A stretch of DNA of 64,000 nt from Pelagibius sp040217155 (GCA_040217155.1 JAVJNS010000014.1:124001-188000); one strand, 5' to 3'. Counted from the first letter of the stretch, positions 1-8,295 are shown. The notes: generated by a model from the sequence alone, not told the origin. Made by a program: numbers and translations.

Positions 1-2
1 AA

Positions 3-299
3 TTTCTCGCCGATCCGGGAAAGTACGTCCCGGCCTATGACGGCCACTGCGCTTATGGCATTTCCCAAGGCGGCAAGGTTCCGGCCAACCCCAATCTCTG
101 GCGCATCGTCGACGGCAAGCTCTATCTGAACATCACTCCGACGGTGGTGGGCTTCTGGGTCGATGACATCGACGGCAACCTGAAGAAGTCGGAGGCCAAC
201 TGGCAGGCCAAGGAAGCCGCGCCAGCGTCCACCAAGAGCTGGAAAGCGATCAACGACAACGACGGGACTTATACCGTTTCAGCGCCGGTCAGCAACTGA
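3..299 (+). CDS. YHS domain-containing protein (5' end outside window)
   Basis: Frame 3 is open from the window edge to TGA at 297-299 and gives about 98 residues. The start FLADPGKYVPAYDGHCAYG is typical of the YHS family: a short beta domain with a conserved Tyr and a Cys in 'GHCAYG', often found on copper- or metal-handling proteins. The middle reads 'NLWRIVDGKLYLNI', the usual family continuation. It lies 64 bp upstream of a DUF2282 bufferin precursor on the same strand, so I infer that it belongs to that operon or regulon and acts in periplasmic metal handling. The signal peptide, if any, lies outside the window. Family call is firm; function is inferred. Confidence 0.8.
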   Translation, partial: FLADPGKYVPAYDGHCAYGISQGGKVPANPNLWRIVDGKLYLNITPTVVGFWVDDIDGNLKKSEANWQAKEAAPASTKSWKAINDNDGTYTVSAPVSN

Positions 300-363
300 T
301 CGTCGCTTCAAGAAAGTTTCAGTCAAAACCGACGGTAGCATATTTCGTCAAGGAGATTTCCGA

Positions 364-696
364 ATGACAGAAACGAATGTGAACAGGGTGAGTGCTGCCA
401 TGATCGCCGGTGCGGTGGCTTTGGCGGTCTCGGCGACGGCCAACGTCGCCCCGGCCGCCGCCCAGGCAAAAGAGAAATGCTACGGCATTTCGCTGGCCGG
501 ACAAAACGACTGCGCGGCCGGGGCAGGGACTACTTGCGCCGGCACCTCCACGGTCGACTATCAAGGCAACGCCTGGAAGCTGGTTCCGGCCGGCGACTGT
601 ATTAAGTACGGTACCGAAGAGTCCCAGGCGCAGTACGAATTGCCCGGCGACCGCCAGGGTTCCTTGGAAGCCCTGACGCGCGACGTTCCGGCCTAG
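364..696 (+). CDS. bufA1: Bufferin-type RiPP precursor, DUF2282 family (BufA1-like)
   Basis: A 110-residue exported peptide. Residues about 9-35 form a hydrophobic signal peptide ending 'APAAAQA'. The mature part carries four cysteines at 39, 50, 58 and 79 (KCYG, NDC, TTCAG, AGDC), the hallmark spacing of DUF2282. In the known bufferin system the core cysteines are oxidised to thiooxazole-type heterocycles by a DUF692 (MNIO) enzyme, and the product binds copper in the periplasm. The presumed enzyme and partner follow at once. An AGGAG ribosome site at 351-355 fixes the ATG at 364. A strong hairpin with a T run follows, which should make this the most abundant product of the operon. Modification state and metal are inferred from family knowledge. 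Confidence 0.9.
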   Translation: MTETNVNRVSAAMIAGAVALAVSATANVAPAAAQAKEKCYGISLAGQNDCAAGAGTTCAGTSTVDYQGNAWKLVPAGDCIKYGTEESQAQYELPGDRQGSLEALTRDVPA

Positions 697-739
697 AGCA
701 GGTCCAAGAGTCCAGCCGGTGGTGGCCTATGAATGTGAT

Positions 740-785
740 CATCGGCCCGGGCGTGAGAGTTCACGGTCGGGCCGGTGCCTTTTTT
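740..785 (+). terminator. Hairpin terminator/attenuator between bufA and bufB
   Basis: Bases 740-751 pair with 766-777, with G-T wobbles and one mismatch. The helix continues with 752-756 pairing with 761-765 around a GAGT loop, and a run of T follows at 780-785. This is a textbook intrinsic terminator lying inside the operon, 15 bp before the bufB ATG. It probably lets only part of the transcripts read into the enzyme genes, so the precursor is made in excess. Confidence 0.75.
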
Positions 786-800
786 AGATAGGATTCGAGC

Positions 801-1700
801 ATGGCGGTTTCAGCGGCGATTCCCGCGCGTGCCGGTGTCGGGCTCAAGGCTCAGCACTACGACGCCGTTCTCGGAGAGCGGCCGGATGTCGGCTGGTTCG
901 AGGTGCATGCGGAGAACTACATGGGGGCCGGCGGACCCCCGCACCACTACTTAGCGGCCATCCGCCGAGACTACCCCTTGTCGCTGCACGGCGTTGGTCT
1001 TTCGATCGGCGCCGATGGACCCTTGGATGAGGCACATCTTGCGCGGTTCAGGACGCTGGTCGAGCGCTATGAACCAGGGTTGGTCAGCGAGCATCTCGCC
1101 TGGTCGACCCACAACGGCGTTTTCTTCAACGATCTGTTGCCGGTTGCCTACACGGCAGAAGCAGTGGCGCGGGTCAGCGAGCATATCGACCGGATCCAGG
1201 AGGTGCTCGGCCGACGCATTCTGCTGGAAAACCCTTCAACTTACGTAGCCTTCGAAAACAGCGAAATGAGCGAGCTCGATTTCCTGCGCACGGTCGTCTT
1301 GCGAACCGGCTGCGGCCTGTTGCTCGATGTGAACAACGTATTGGTCTCGGCCACGAATCAGGGTTACGGCGCGGACGACTATATCGATGGCTTTCCCCTC
1401 GACTCGGTTGGTGAAATTCACCTCGGGGGCCATGCGCGAGATCGTGACGACGCTGGCGACTCCCTGCTGATCGACGCCCATGATAGGGCGGTCAACGACA
1501 AGGTCTGGGCCCTCTACGCGCGGACCATTGCGCGGGGGGGTGCCAAGCCAAGTCTCATTGAATGGGATAACGATGTGCCGGCCTGGCGAATGCTTTTTGC
1601 CGAGATGCGCACCGCCGATCGCTTGATGTCCACGCAGGCGGCTCTGCGCCGCGACCGCCTCGAAGCTGGATCGGAGGCCGAGCGTGCAAAAGCTGGCTGA
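801..1700 (+). CDS. bufB1: DUF692 multinuclear non-heme iron oxidative enzyme (MNIO), BufB-like
   Basis: 299 residues, close to the usual 280-300 of the family. It shows the TIM-barrel signatures of DUF692: 'AGVGLKAQHYD' at the start, 'WFEVHAENYM', 'LHGVGLSIG', 'VSEHLAWS', 'ILLENPSTYV', 'LLLDVNNV', 'EIHLGGHARD' and 'PSLIEWDND'. These supply the His, Glu and Asp ligands of the iron cluster. The enzyme should oxidise core cysteines of the DUF2282 peptide encoded just upstream. It overlaps the DUF2063 gene by 17 bp, so the two are translationally coupled, in keeping with BufB-BufC acting as a pair. The exact heterocycle made here cannot be read from sequence. Confidence 0.9.
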   Translation: MAVSAAIPARAGVGLKAQHYDAVLGERPDVGWFEVHAENYMGAGGPPHHYLAAIRRDYPLSLHGVGLSIGADGPLDEAHLARFRTLVERYEPGLVSEHLAWSTHNGVFFNDLLPVAYTAEAVARVSEHIDRIQEVLGRRILLENPSTYVAFENSEMSELDFLRTVVLRTGCGLLLDVNNVLVSATNQGYGADDYIDGFPLDSVGEIHLGGHARDRDDAGDSLLIDAHDRAVNDKVWALYARTIARGGAKPSLIEWDNDVPAWRMLFAEMRTADRLMSTQAALRRDRLEAGSEAERAKAG

Positions 1701-2472
1701 CCAGCAGGCCGCCTTTGCCGCGGCCTTGATCGATCCGGCGCTGCCGGCACCGCCGGGCGTGCGCCGCCAGGCGAAGCTGCCGCAGAGCCGGCGCTTCGAC
1801 GTGTACCGCAACAACATGATGGCCAGTCTGATCGAGGCGATGGAGGCGACCTTTCCGGCGGTGCGGCGCCTGGTGGGGTCGGATTTCTTTAAGGCCGCGG
1901 CCAAGACCTATATTCGGCGGGAGCCGCCGCGCAGCCCGGTACTGCTGACCTACGGCGAGACCTTCGGGAGTTTCCTCGATGATTTCGCGCCAGCCAAGGG
2001 CGTGCCCTATCTGGGAGATGTTGCCCGCCTGGAATGGGCCCGCCTCGATGCCTACCATGCGGCAGACGTGGAACCGCTGCCCATCGCGCGACTGGCTGCG
2101 GTCCACGAAAGTGAGCTTGAGTCGACAAAGTTGCGGCTGCATCCCTCACTGCGGCTGCTCCGCTCGCGCTTTCCGCTGGCCTCCCTCTGGGCGGCGAGCA
2201 ATGGTACCGCGCCATCGGCGGAGGTGAATATGCAATGCGGTGAGGCGGTAGCGGTGCTGCGGCCCGCTTTGGCGGTCGATGTTCGCCTGCTGCCGCCCGG
2301 CGGTTACGAATTCATCTCCCAACTGGCGGCAGGAGAGACGCTCGGCGAGGCTGCGGATCGTGCCGTGCAGAGCAACGTCGGCTTCGATCTCGCCACCCAC
2401 CTGCAGGGACTTTTCGAACTGGGCGCGGTGGTTGCCATCGACACGCCGCGTCGCGAATTACAGAAAGCATAG
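1684..2472 (+). CDS. bufC1: DUF2063 partner protein of the MNIO enzyme, BufC-like
   Basis: 262 residues starting at a GTG inside the end of bufB. The N-terminal half has the DUF2063 pattern: 'LADQQAAFAAALIDP', 'RFDVYRNNMMASLIEAMEATFPAV', 'LVGSDFF' and 'YGETFGSFLDDF'. In bufferin systems this protein is thought to recognise the precursor and present it to the DUF692 enzyme. The C-terminal half (about 165-262) is a less conserved domain ending in a winged-helix-like segment. The 17-bp overlap with bufB and 8-bp gap to the DoxX gene support a single transcript. Confidence 0.88.
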   Translation: MQKLADQQAAFAAALIDPALPAPPGVRRQAKLPQSRRFDVYRNNMMASLIEAMEATFPAVRRLVGSDFFKAAAKTYIRREPPRSPVLLTYGETFGSFLDDFAPAKGVPYLGDVARLEWARLDAYHAADVEPLPIARLAAVHESELESTKLRLHPSLRLLRSRFPLASLWAASNGTAPSAEVNMQCGEAVAVLRPALAVDVRLLPPGGYEFISQLAAGETLGEAADRAVQSNVGFDLATHLQGLFELGAVVAIDTPRRELQKA

Positions 2473-2480
2473 GCGCCGAC

Positions 2481-3065
2481 ATGATTGCTCAACTGACTTC
2501 CCTGCACGGCCGCTTCTTTGGCCATGTTGAGGCCAAATGTAACGGCTGGTTTCTCGGCGTCGCCGCACGTCTTGTCTTCGCGGCCGTGCTGCTGATTCAC
2601 TATCTGAACTCCGCTGGCACGAAGGTCGGCGCCGGCATCGCCGGGTTCTTCTCGGTCGGCGACAACGCCTATTTTCAGATCCTGCCGAGCGTCGTCGAGG
2701 CCCACGGCTACGATGCCTCACAGGTGCCGTTCTTTCCCTGGGATATCATCGTCTTTGCCGGCACCTATGCGGAATTCTTGCTGCCGGTCCTTATCGTGCT
2801 GGGGCTTTTCACGCGCCTGGCTTCGTTCGGCATGATCGCCTTTGTCGTCGTACAGAGTTATGTCGACATCGCCTTCCACGGCGTCGATGAGACGACCATC
2901 GGCGCTTGGTTCGATCGCTTTCCCGATGCCGTGATCCTCGACCAGCGCGTTCTCTGGGTCTTTCTGTTGATCACATTGGTGGTCAAGGGCGCCGGCGCGC
3001 TATCCTTAGATCACGTTCTGGCCAGGATGGTTGCGCGCAAGCAAGCTGCCCGAACTGCCGCATAA
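2481..3065 (+). CDS. bufD: DoxX family membrane protein of the bufferin operon
   Basis: 194 residues with four predicted membrane helices (about 28-45, 75-100, 108-130, 150-168), as expected for DoxX. The segment 'FAGTYAEFLLPVLIVLGLFTRLAS' is typical of the family. DoxX proteins are common fourth members of DUF2282/DUF692/DUF2063 operons; their role is unknown but probably redox- or quinone-linked in the inner membrane. It starts 8 bp after bufC and is the last gene of the operon, since the next gene is on the opposite strand and converges from 20 bp away. Confidence 0.87.
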   Translation: MIAQLTSLHGRFFGHVEAKCNGWFLGVAARLVFAAVLLIHYLNSAGTKVGAGIAGFFSVGDNAYFQILPSVVEAHGYDASQVPFFPWDIIVFAGTYAEFLLPVLIVLGLFTRLASFGMIAFVVVQSYVDIAFHGVDETTIGAWFDRFPDAVILDQRVLWVFLLITLVVKGAGALSLDHVLARMVARKQAARTAA

Positions 3066-3084
3066 CCGCTACCCTCGTGCAGGC

Positions 3085-3849
3085 TCAGCCGGTAAGGCCG
3101 ACCCGTTGCCGCCCTTCTTCCGTTTTCAGCGAGAAGTCGCCGCCGTCGAATTCCCTGGCGTTAGAGGTGCAGAGCCAGGCAATGGCCTTGGCCGGCCACT
3201 CCGGCGGGATGTGAGCTGAGAATTCCATTTGACTGACCGGATTGACGCCGGAGGCCTTGATGGCGACCTGCATGTCGGTGGCCACGGTACCGGGGCTCAT
3301 GCCCACCACGCGGATGCCCTGGTCCGCATACTCCTTGTGCACGCATTTCGTGAGCATGAGTACGGCGGCCTTGGACGAACAGTAGTGGCTCCAGCCCTCC
3401 AGCGCGGAGGTCGCGGCACCGGAGCTGACGTTGACAATTACGCCGCTGCCTTGCGCTTCCATGATTGGCAGGACCGCGCGCAGGCCGTGGTAGACACCCT
3501 TCACGTTGATGTCGATGGCCTGGCCCCAGCCTTCGGGATCGGACTCGGCCAGCCGCGCGATGGGGTCGATGACGCCGGCGTTGTTCACCAGGATGTCGAC
3601 GCTGCCATAGCTCGACTTGCAAAGCTCGACGGCCGCGGCCAAGTCGCTGTAGCGGGCGACGTCGCAGGCGATGGCGCTGGCCTTTCCGCCTGCGTCGCGG
3701 ACTCTTGCGGCATTTTCCTCGATAGCATCCGTGCTGCGCGCGGCCAGCACCACGGCGACGCCCTGGCGCGCCAGCTCCTCGGCGGCGGCGGCGCCGATGC
3801 CGCGGCTGGCTCCGGTGACGATGGCGGCTTTGCCTTGCAGTTCCTGCAT
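3085..3849 (-). CDS. SDR family NAD(P)-dependent oxidoreductase
   Basis: 254 residues with a complete classical short-chain dehydrogenase fold: 'TGASRGIGAAAAEELA' near residue 12 (cofactor loop), 'DILVNNAGV', Ser in 'NVSSGAA' and the catalytic 'YCSSKAA'. The end, 'WLCTSNAREFDGGDF', is the usual C-terminal part. The substrate cannot be told. The gene stands alone, converging on the bufferin operon. A dispersed palindromic repeat and a decayed gene lie upstream of it. Confidence 0.88.
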   Translation of the reverse strand: MQELQGKAAIVTGASRGIGAAAAEELARQGVAVVLAARSTDAIEENAARVRDAGGKASAIACDVARYSDLAAAVELCKSSYGSVDILVNNAGVIDPIARLAESDPEGWGQAIDINVKGVYHGLRAVLPIMEAQGSGVIVNVSSGAATSALEGWSHYCSSKAAVLMLTKCVHKEYADQGIRVVGMSPGTVATDMQVAIKASGVNPVSQMEFSAHIPPEWPAKAIAWLCTSNAREFDGGDFSLKTEEGRQRVGLTG

Positions 3850-3926
3850 TCTGCTATCTCCCTAACAGATAAACTCATCCCACGATTCGGAGCCCTGCTC
3901 ACGCAGTCCGCGCCGTCCCCAACGCT

Positions 3927-4022
3927 GTCATTATTGGGCTTGACCCGGCAATCCATCGCGACGTCAGCGGGGGCATTTGGAAATAGTACCATGGTCCCCC
4001 GGATCAAGTCCGGGGGTGACAA
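3927..4022. repeat. REP-like dispersed intergenic repeat
   Basis: Bases 3996-4002 (CCCCCGG) pair exactly with 4010-4016 around a 7-base loop, and the preceding 'GGGCTTGACCCGGCAATCC' is a second degenerate half. Elements of this kind, with CCGGAtcaagTCCGG cores, occur in many copies between genes in alphaproteobacteria (established knowledge). Only this copy was noticed in the window. It may end transcripts or be a remnant of REP-associated mobility. Confidence 0.6.
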
Positions 4023-4040
4023 TCTGGTTTTGCGGGGCTG

Positions 4041-4352
4041 TTAGTCGCTCGGCGCGCTGCCGCAGTTGTTAAACCATGCTTCGAGTTTGCACGCGAAGTC
4101 AATTGCTTCCCGATGAGTGATTGACATATCCATTTCATCTCGTGCCAAGTTCTCGATATAGCGAGCTATGACAATCGTCCCCATCTTATCTGTCAGCAAC
4201 TGAAGTGTGCGAGGGAGATAGCGGTCGCACTCATTGCGCGGCCATTAAGGGTCGTCCATCACCCTAATGGGATCGAAGGTGTTCCAGAGATCACGCGGCG
4301 CCGCATCACGCTGAAGGAACTGCTTCTTGAGGTGTCGGTTGTCTACCCGCAC
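4041..4352 (-). pseudogene. Decayed small hypothetical gene with in-frame stop (DUF1871-like)
   Basis: Read on the minus strand, one frame gives 'RDLWNTFDPIRVMDDP', a TAA at 4245-4247, then 'WPRNECDRYLPRTLQLLTD' and on to TAA at 4041-4043 after 'NNCGSAPSD'. The motif W-x-x-x-DPIxV-x-DxP-(E)-WPxNEYDxYLP is one I recall from a family of about 90-100-residue proteobacterial proteins. Here the expected Glu codon GAA has become TAA, and Tyr of EYD is Cys. No good start remains downstream of the stop. The 5' end overlaps the end of nrdJ by about 10 bp, so the intact gene would have been the next gene of that unit. Family name is tentative; the broken state is visible. Confidence 0.55.
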
Positions 4353-6673
4353 CTGGAATAGCCGCAACTGGTACAGAGGTCGCAGCCTTCCTGGCGGATC
4401 AGGCTGGCGCCGCCGCACTTGGGACACTGGGCAAAGCGGGTGCCGCCAGCAGAATTGCCGAGGTTCACCACAGCCTTCTGTTCCTCGCCTTCCGGCACCT
4501 GTTTCGCTTGCAGGAAGCCGATGTCTATCATGTGGCGCTCGATGACGCCGCCGATGGCGGCCAGCAGCGAGGGAACATAGCGTCCCTCCATCCAGGCGCC
4601 GCCGCGCGGGTCGAAGACGGCCTTCAGTTCCTCGACCACGAAAGAGACGTCACCGCCGCGCCGGAACACAGCGGAGATCATTCGGGTCAGCGCCAGGGTC
4701 CAGGCGTAGTGCTCCATGTTCTTCGAGTTGATGAAGATCTCGAAGGGACGGCGCCGGGCTTCTCCGCCGCTGCCTTCCTGCACGATGTCGTTGAGGGTGA
4801 TGTAGATGGCGTGGTCGCTCTCCGGCCAGCGCAGCTTGTAGGAACGGCCCGGCAGCACGTCCGGCCGCGCCAGGGGATCGGTCATATAGACCACGTCGCC
4901 GCGGGCCGGCATGGCGGCAGGTTCTCCGTCCGGCGAATCTGTAGCAGGTTCGGCGGTATCGACGGAGAGCACCGCGCCGGTAATCTCGTTGGGCCGATAG
5001 GTGGTGCAGCCCTTGCAGCCCAGATCGTAGGCCTGCTGGTAAACGTCCTTGAAGGCTTCAAAGGAGATCGAGGCCGGCAGGTTAATGGTCTTGGAAACCG
5101 AGCTGTCGACATAGCGCTGCACCGCGGCCTGCATCACCACGTGGGAGGCCGGTTCCAGCGTCTGGGCGGTAACGAAGGCCGACGGCAGGGGCGCATCTTC
5201 GCCCCTGAGGCGGCGGAACAGGCGGTAGGCATAATCGCTCACCTCTTCTTCGCGGCGGTTGCCGTCGGCCTGCAGGATGCGCCGTTTGAAGACAAAGCTG
5301 AACACGGGCTCGAGGCCGGAGGAGATGTTGTCGGCCAGCAGTGAGATGGTGCCGGTCGGCGCCACCGAGGTCACCAGGGCATTGCGGATACCGTGCTCGG
5401 CGATGGCCGCCTGCACATCCTCGTCCAACTCCTCGATGGTCTCGCCGGCCAGATAGGCTTCGCGGTCGAAAAGCGGGAAGGCGCCTTTCTTCCGGGCCAG
5501 ATCGACCGATGCGAGATAGGCATGGCGGCGAAAGGCGGCAAGCCAGCGCTCCGTGGTCTTCACCGCCTCGGCGCTGCCGTAGCGCAGGTCGCAGCAGATC
5601 AGCGCGTCGGCCAGGCCGGTGACGCCGAGGCCGATGCGTCGCTTGGCGAAAGCCTCCTGGCGCTGCGCCTCCAGGGGAAAACGCGAGACGTCGATGGCAT
5701 TGTCCAGCATGCGCACCGCGGTCGGGACCAATTCGGCCAAGGCCTCCATATCCAGCTGTGCATCGGGCGCGAAAGGATTCTTTATCAGGACCGCCAGGTT
5801 GATCGAGCCGAGCAGGCAGGCGCCATAAGGCGGCAAAGGCTGCTCGCCGCAGGGGTTGGTGGCCCGGATGGTCTCGCAGTAGTGCAGGTTGTTGCGCTGG
5901 TTGATGCGGTCGATGAAGATCACGCCGGGTTCGGCGGCGGCATAGGTCGCCTGCATGATCCTGTTCCACAATTCGCGCGCCTGCACCGTGCGGTAGACGG
6001 TGCCGTCAAAGACCAAATCCCAGGGCTGATCCTCGCGCACCGCCTGCATGAAGGCGTCGCTGACCAGCACCGAGAGATTGAACATGGAGAGGCGCCCGGG
6101 TTCCTGCTTGGCGGCAACGAAGGCCTCGATGTCCGGATGATCGCAGGCGAGCGTCGCCATCATGGCGCCGCGCCGCGAGCCGGCGCTCATGATGGTGCGG
6201 CACATGGCGTCCCAGACGTCCATGAAGCTCAAGGGGCCGGACGCATCGGCGCCGATGCCGTGGACCACGGCACCTTTGGCCCGGAGCGAGGAGAAGTCAT
6301 AGCCGATGCCGCCGCCCTGCTGCATGGTCAGGGCGGCCTCCTTCAGATGATCGAAGATGCCGCCCATGTCGTCGGGGATGGTCCCCATGACGAAACAATT
6401 GAACAGGGTGACACTGCGGTCGGTCCCGGCGCCGGCCTGGATGCGCCCTGCCGGCAAAAAGCGGAAATCCTGCAATGCCTTGAAGAAGCTTGATTCAATT
6501 GAGCTTCTTGAACCGGCGTCCGGCTCCGCTGCAGCCAGCGCCTGGGCGATTCGCTGCCAGGTCTCGGCGATGGTTTTGTCCACAGGCTCGCCCAAAGCCG
6601 TCTTCAGGCGGTACTTCATGTCCCAGATTTCCTGGGACAGGGCCGGAAGCTTGGTCATTCTGGAGCCCTTCAT
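4343..6673 (-). CDS. nrdJ: Adenosylcobalamin-dependent ribonucleoside-diphosphate reductase (class II)
   Basis: 776 residues. It reduces ribonucleotides to deoxyribonucleotides using a B12-derived thiyl radical. Signatures in order: 'GRIQAGAGTDRSVTLFNCFV', 'QQGGGIGYDFSSLR', 'ATNPCGEQPLPPYGACLLGS' (active-site Cys and Glu), and 'SVAPTGTISLLADNISSGLEP'. The C-terminal 'CPKCGG...CDLCTSCGYSRCG' holds the Zn ribbon and redox cysteines that re-reduce the active site. The length fits the shorter class II enzymes. An alternative ATG lies five codons in (6658); neither start has a clear ribosome site. It works without oxygen and links DNA synthesis to cobalamin, consistent with the adenosyltransferase at 21.4 kb. 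Confidence 0.93.
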   Translation of the reverse strand: MKGSRMTKLPALSQEIWDMKYRLKTALGEPVDKTIAETWQRIAQALAAAEPDAGSRSSIESSFFKALQDFRFLPAGRIQAGAGTDRSVTLFNCFVMGTIPDDMGGIFDHLKEAALTMQQGGGIGYDFSSLRAKGAVVHGIGADASGPLSFMDVWDAMCRTIMSAGSRRGAMMATLACDHPDIEAFVAAKQEPGRLSMFNLSVLVSDAFMQAVREDQPWDLVFDGTVYRTVQARELWNRIMQATYAAAEPGVIFIDRINQRNNLHYCETIRATNPCGEQPLPPYGACLLGSINLAVLIKNPFAPDAQLDMEALAELVPTAVRMLDNAIDVSRFPLEAQRQEAFAKRRIGLGVTGLADALICCDLRYGSAEAVKTTERWLAAFRRHAYLASVDLARKKGAFPLFDREAYLAGETIEELDEDVQAAIAEHGIRNALVTSVAPTGTISLLADNISSGLEPVFSFVFKRRILQADGNRREEEVSDYAYRLFRRLRGEDAPLPSAFVTAQTLEPASHVVMQAAVQRYVDSSVSKTINLPASISFEAFKDVYQQAYDLGCKGCTTYRPNEITGAVLSVDTAEPATDSPDGEPAAMPARGDVVYMTDPLARPDVLPGRSYKLRWPESDHAIYITLNDIVQEGSGGEARRRPFEIFINSKNMEHYAWTLALTRMISAVFRRGGDVSFVVEELKAVFDPRGGAWMEGRYVPSLLAAIGGVIERHMIDIGFLQAKQVPEGEEQKAVVNLGNSAGGTRFAQCPKCGGASLIRQEGCDLCTSCGYSRCG

Positions 6674-6869
6674 CGGCCGCCGAAGGCGGCGGAGCCGTCG
6701 AATTTCGGCGGAATCGCTATGCTGACGATAGGTCCCGCCGGATCGCCGGTCAAGCGTATGTTCCCTATTCGTTTCTTGAATCCGAATCGGGAAAGGTGGC
6801 CAGCCGAGATTCGGGCGCCAGCGGATTCTTTGCCGTTGCAGCGAAAGCTGTCCACAGTTTTGCGCACAG
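6674..6869 (-). promoter_or_regulatory. Upstream region of nrdJ with an inverted repeat
   Basis: About 200 bp between plsC and nrdJ, with no convincing gene. Bases 6761-6771 (TTCCCTATTCG) and 6783-6793 (CGAATCGGGAA) form an imperfect dyad with 10 of 11 positions pairing, about 90 bp upstream of nrdJ. It does not match the NrdR box or a cobalamin riboswitch that I can recognise. It may be an operator or a leader hairpin. Confidence 0.3.
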
Positions 6870-7637
6870 CTATTTTTTGGCCAGGGTCTTGCTTTCAGAC
6901 GGCTTTTCAGCAGCCGACTCGGCGATCAGGGCCCGGCTGCGCCCCTCGATAGCGGATTCGAGTTGCTGCAGGAACTCTCGGCGTGGCAGGCCCGGCGGAA
7001 TGGGCGCCAGGAATTCCAGGGTGATGGTGCCGGGCAACTTCCAGAAGCTGTTGCGCCGCCAGAACAGACCCGAGTTGAGTGCTACCGGCACCACCGGAAT
7101 GTTCAGCTGGCTGTAAAGCGCGGCCACGCCGGGGTGGTAGGGCAGCTTCTGGTCGGGAGCGACTCGGGTGCCCTCGGGGAAGATCACGATCGGCCTGCCG
7201 GCTGCCGCGACTTGTCTGGCTGTGGATACCATTTTCCGCAGTGCTTTGCTGCCGCCCTGGCGGTCGACGGGGATGAGCCCGGCCCGCGAAAGGTAAAGCC
7301 CGAACAGTGGAATGCGAAGCAGTTCCTGCTTTAAGACGAAGCTGTGGTCCCACAACAGGATGGAAAAGATGATGGTATCCCAGGCCGACTGATGCTTGGC
7401 GGCGAGCAGCATCGGACCCCGAGGCAAGTGCTCTTTGCCGCGCACGCGGTAACGCAGTCCGCAAAGGCCCCCCAGGGCAGAGAGGATCGGGTGCGCCCAA
7501 GCCCGGCCCAGATAGTAGATCCATTGGCGCGGGCCGAGCAGCAGTGGCAGCCCCGCGATCACGCAGAGCGTTGTCCAGCCATAGAAGACTACGTTGAAAA
7601 GCAGGGAGCGCAGCGCCGTCATGCGGTTATGCCACAA
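6870..7637 (-). CDS. plsC: 1-acyl-sn-glycerol-3-phosphate acyltransferase
   Basis: 255 residues; transfers an acyl chain to lysophosphatidic acid to make phosphatidic acid at the inner membrane. The catalytic H-x4-D box is 'KHQSAWD' (His82, Asp87), and the glycerol-phosphate box is 'FPEGTR' at about 153-158. Two N-terminal hydrophobic segments (about 8-45) anchor it. Its start overlaps the end of the YdcF-like gene by 11 bp, so it is the last gene of an ftsE-ftsX-ydcF-plsC run, an order common in this group of bacteria. Confidence 0.9.
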   Translation of the reverse strand: MWHNRMTALRSLLFNVVFYGWTTLCVIAGLPLLLGPRQWIYYLGRAWAHPILSALGGLCGLRYRVRGKEHLPRGPMLLAAKHQSAWDTIIFSILLWDHSFVLKQELLRIPLFGLYLSRAGLIPVDRQGGSKALRKMVSTARQVAAAGRPIVIFPEGTRVAPDQKLPYHPGVAALYSQLNIPVVPVALNSGLFWRRNSFWKLPGTITLEFLAPIPPGLPRREFLQQLESAIEGRSRALIAESAAEKPSESKTLAKK

Positions 7638-8277
7638 CCGCGAATATCGGGTCGATAAGGCCGCGCAGCAGAGCGACCAGATATTTGCTGTATTCAGTGA
7701 TCAGCAGCCTGCTGCTGCCTGGCCACATCCACCAGTCGTCGTTCTTAAAGTGCTCGGGAAAGACCGGATGTGGCACGATCTCAATGTTTGGCATCAGGCG
7801 CCGGAACTCCAACAGCGAGCGGGGCATATGGTAGGTCGCTGTGACCAGGCGCAGCGAAGTGAAACCTTGCTCCTGCATCCAGGCAGCGGTTTCGATGGCA
7901 TTTCCCCGGGTATTGTCAGCTTCGTACCCGAGCACGACGCAGCAGGAAAGATCGTCCGGCGAATACTGTGAGAGATCGAGGAGTTGGCGCACGTCGACAC
8001 TTCTGTAGACGCCGGAAACAAAGAGCTTGCCCCCCTTGTCGGCATTCAACAGGTCAAGTGCGACGCTTAGGCGGTCGCTGCCCCCGGTCAGCACGACGAT
8101 GGCGTCGGTCGTTCTGTCGTCCGTGTCGGCTTGGGTCGGCATCAGGGTGGTGAACCACAAGAAACCGAGTGCGTAAGCAACGATGACGACCGCCATGACG
8201 GCGGTCAGTCGCCGAATCCGCCGCCATCCGTGGCCGGCGGGTCGGCCTCTTTCCTGTCTTAGGGATCTTATCCGCAT
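7627..8277 (-). CDS. YdcF family protein (DUF218)
   Basis: 216 residues. One N-terminal membrane helix (about 25-46) is followed by a periplasmic DUF218 domain: 'DAIVVLTGGSDRLSVALDLL', 'GGKLFVSGV', 'NTRGNAIETAAWMQEQGF' and 'LRLVTATYHMPRSLLEFRR'. This group includes the ElyC/SanA-type envelope proteins linked to peptidoglycan and lipid-carrier homeostasis. The position right after ftsX and coupled to plsC fits an envelope role. The biochemical activity is not established. Confidence 0.85.
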   Translation of the reverse strand: MRIRSLRQERGRPAGHGWRRIRRLTAVMAVVIVAYALGFLWFTTLMPTQADTDDRTTDAIVVLTGGSDRLSVALDLLNADKGGKLFVSGVYRSVDVRQLLDLSQYSPDDLSCCVVLGYEADNTRGNAIETAAWMQEQGFTSLRLVTATYHMPRSLLEFRRLMPNIEIVPHPVFPEHFKNDDWWMWPGSSRLLITEYSKYLVALLRGLIDPIFAVVA

Positions 8278-8295
8278 GGGTTTTCCACCTGACCC

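Noticed and set aside
3585..4022. A minus-strand frame starting with 'MSPPDLIRGTMV'
   Set aside because: The start comes from the palindromic intergenic repeat and the rest is antisense or out of frame to the SDR gene.
6674..6869. Cobalamin riboswitch or NrdR box upstream of nrdJ
   Set aside because: No B12-box or NrdR-box sequence could be seen; only an imperfect dyad is present.
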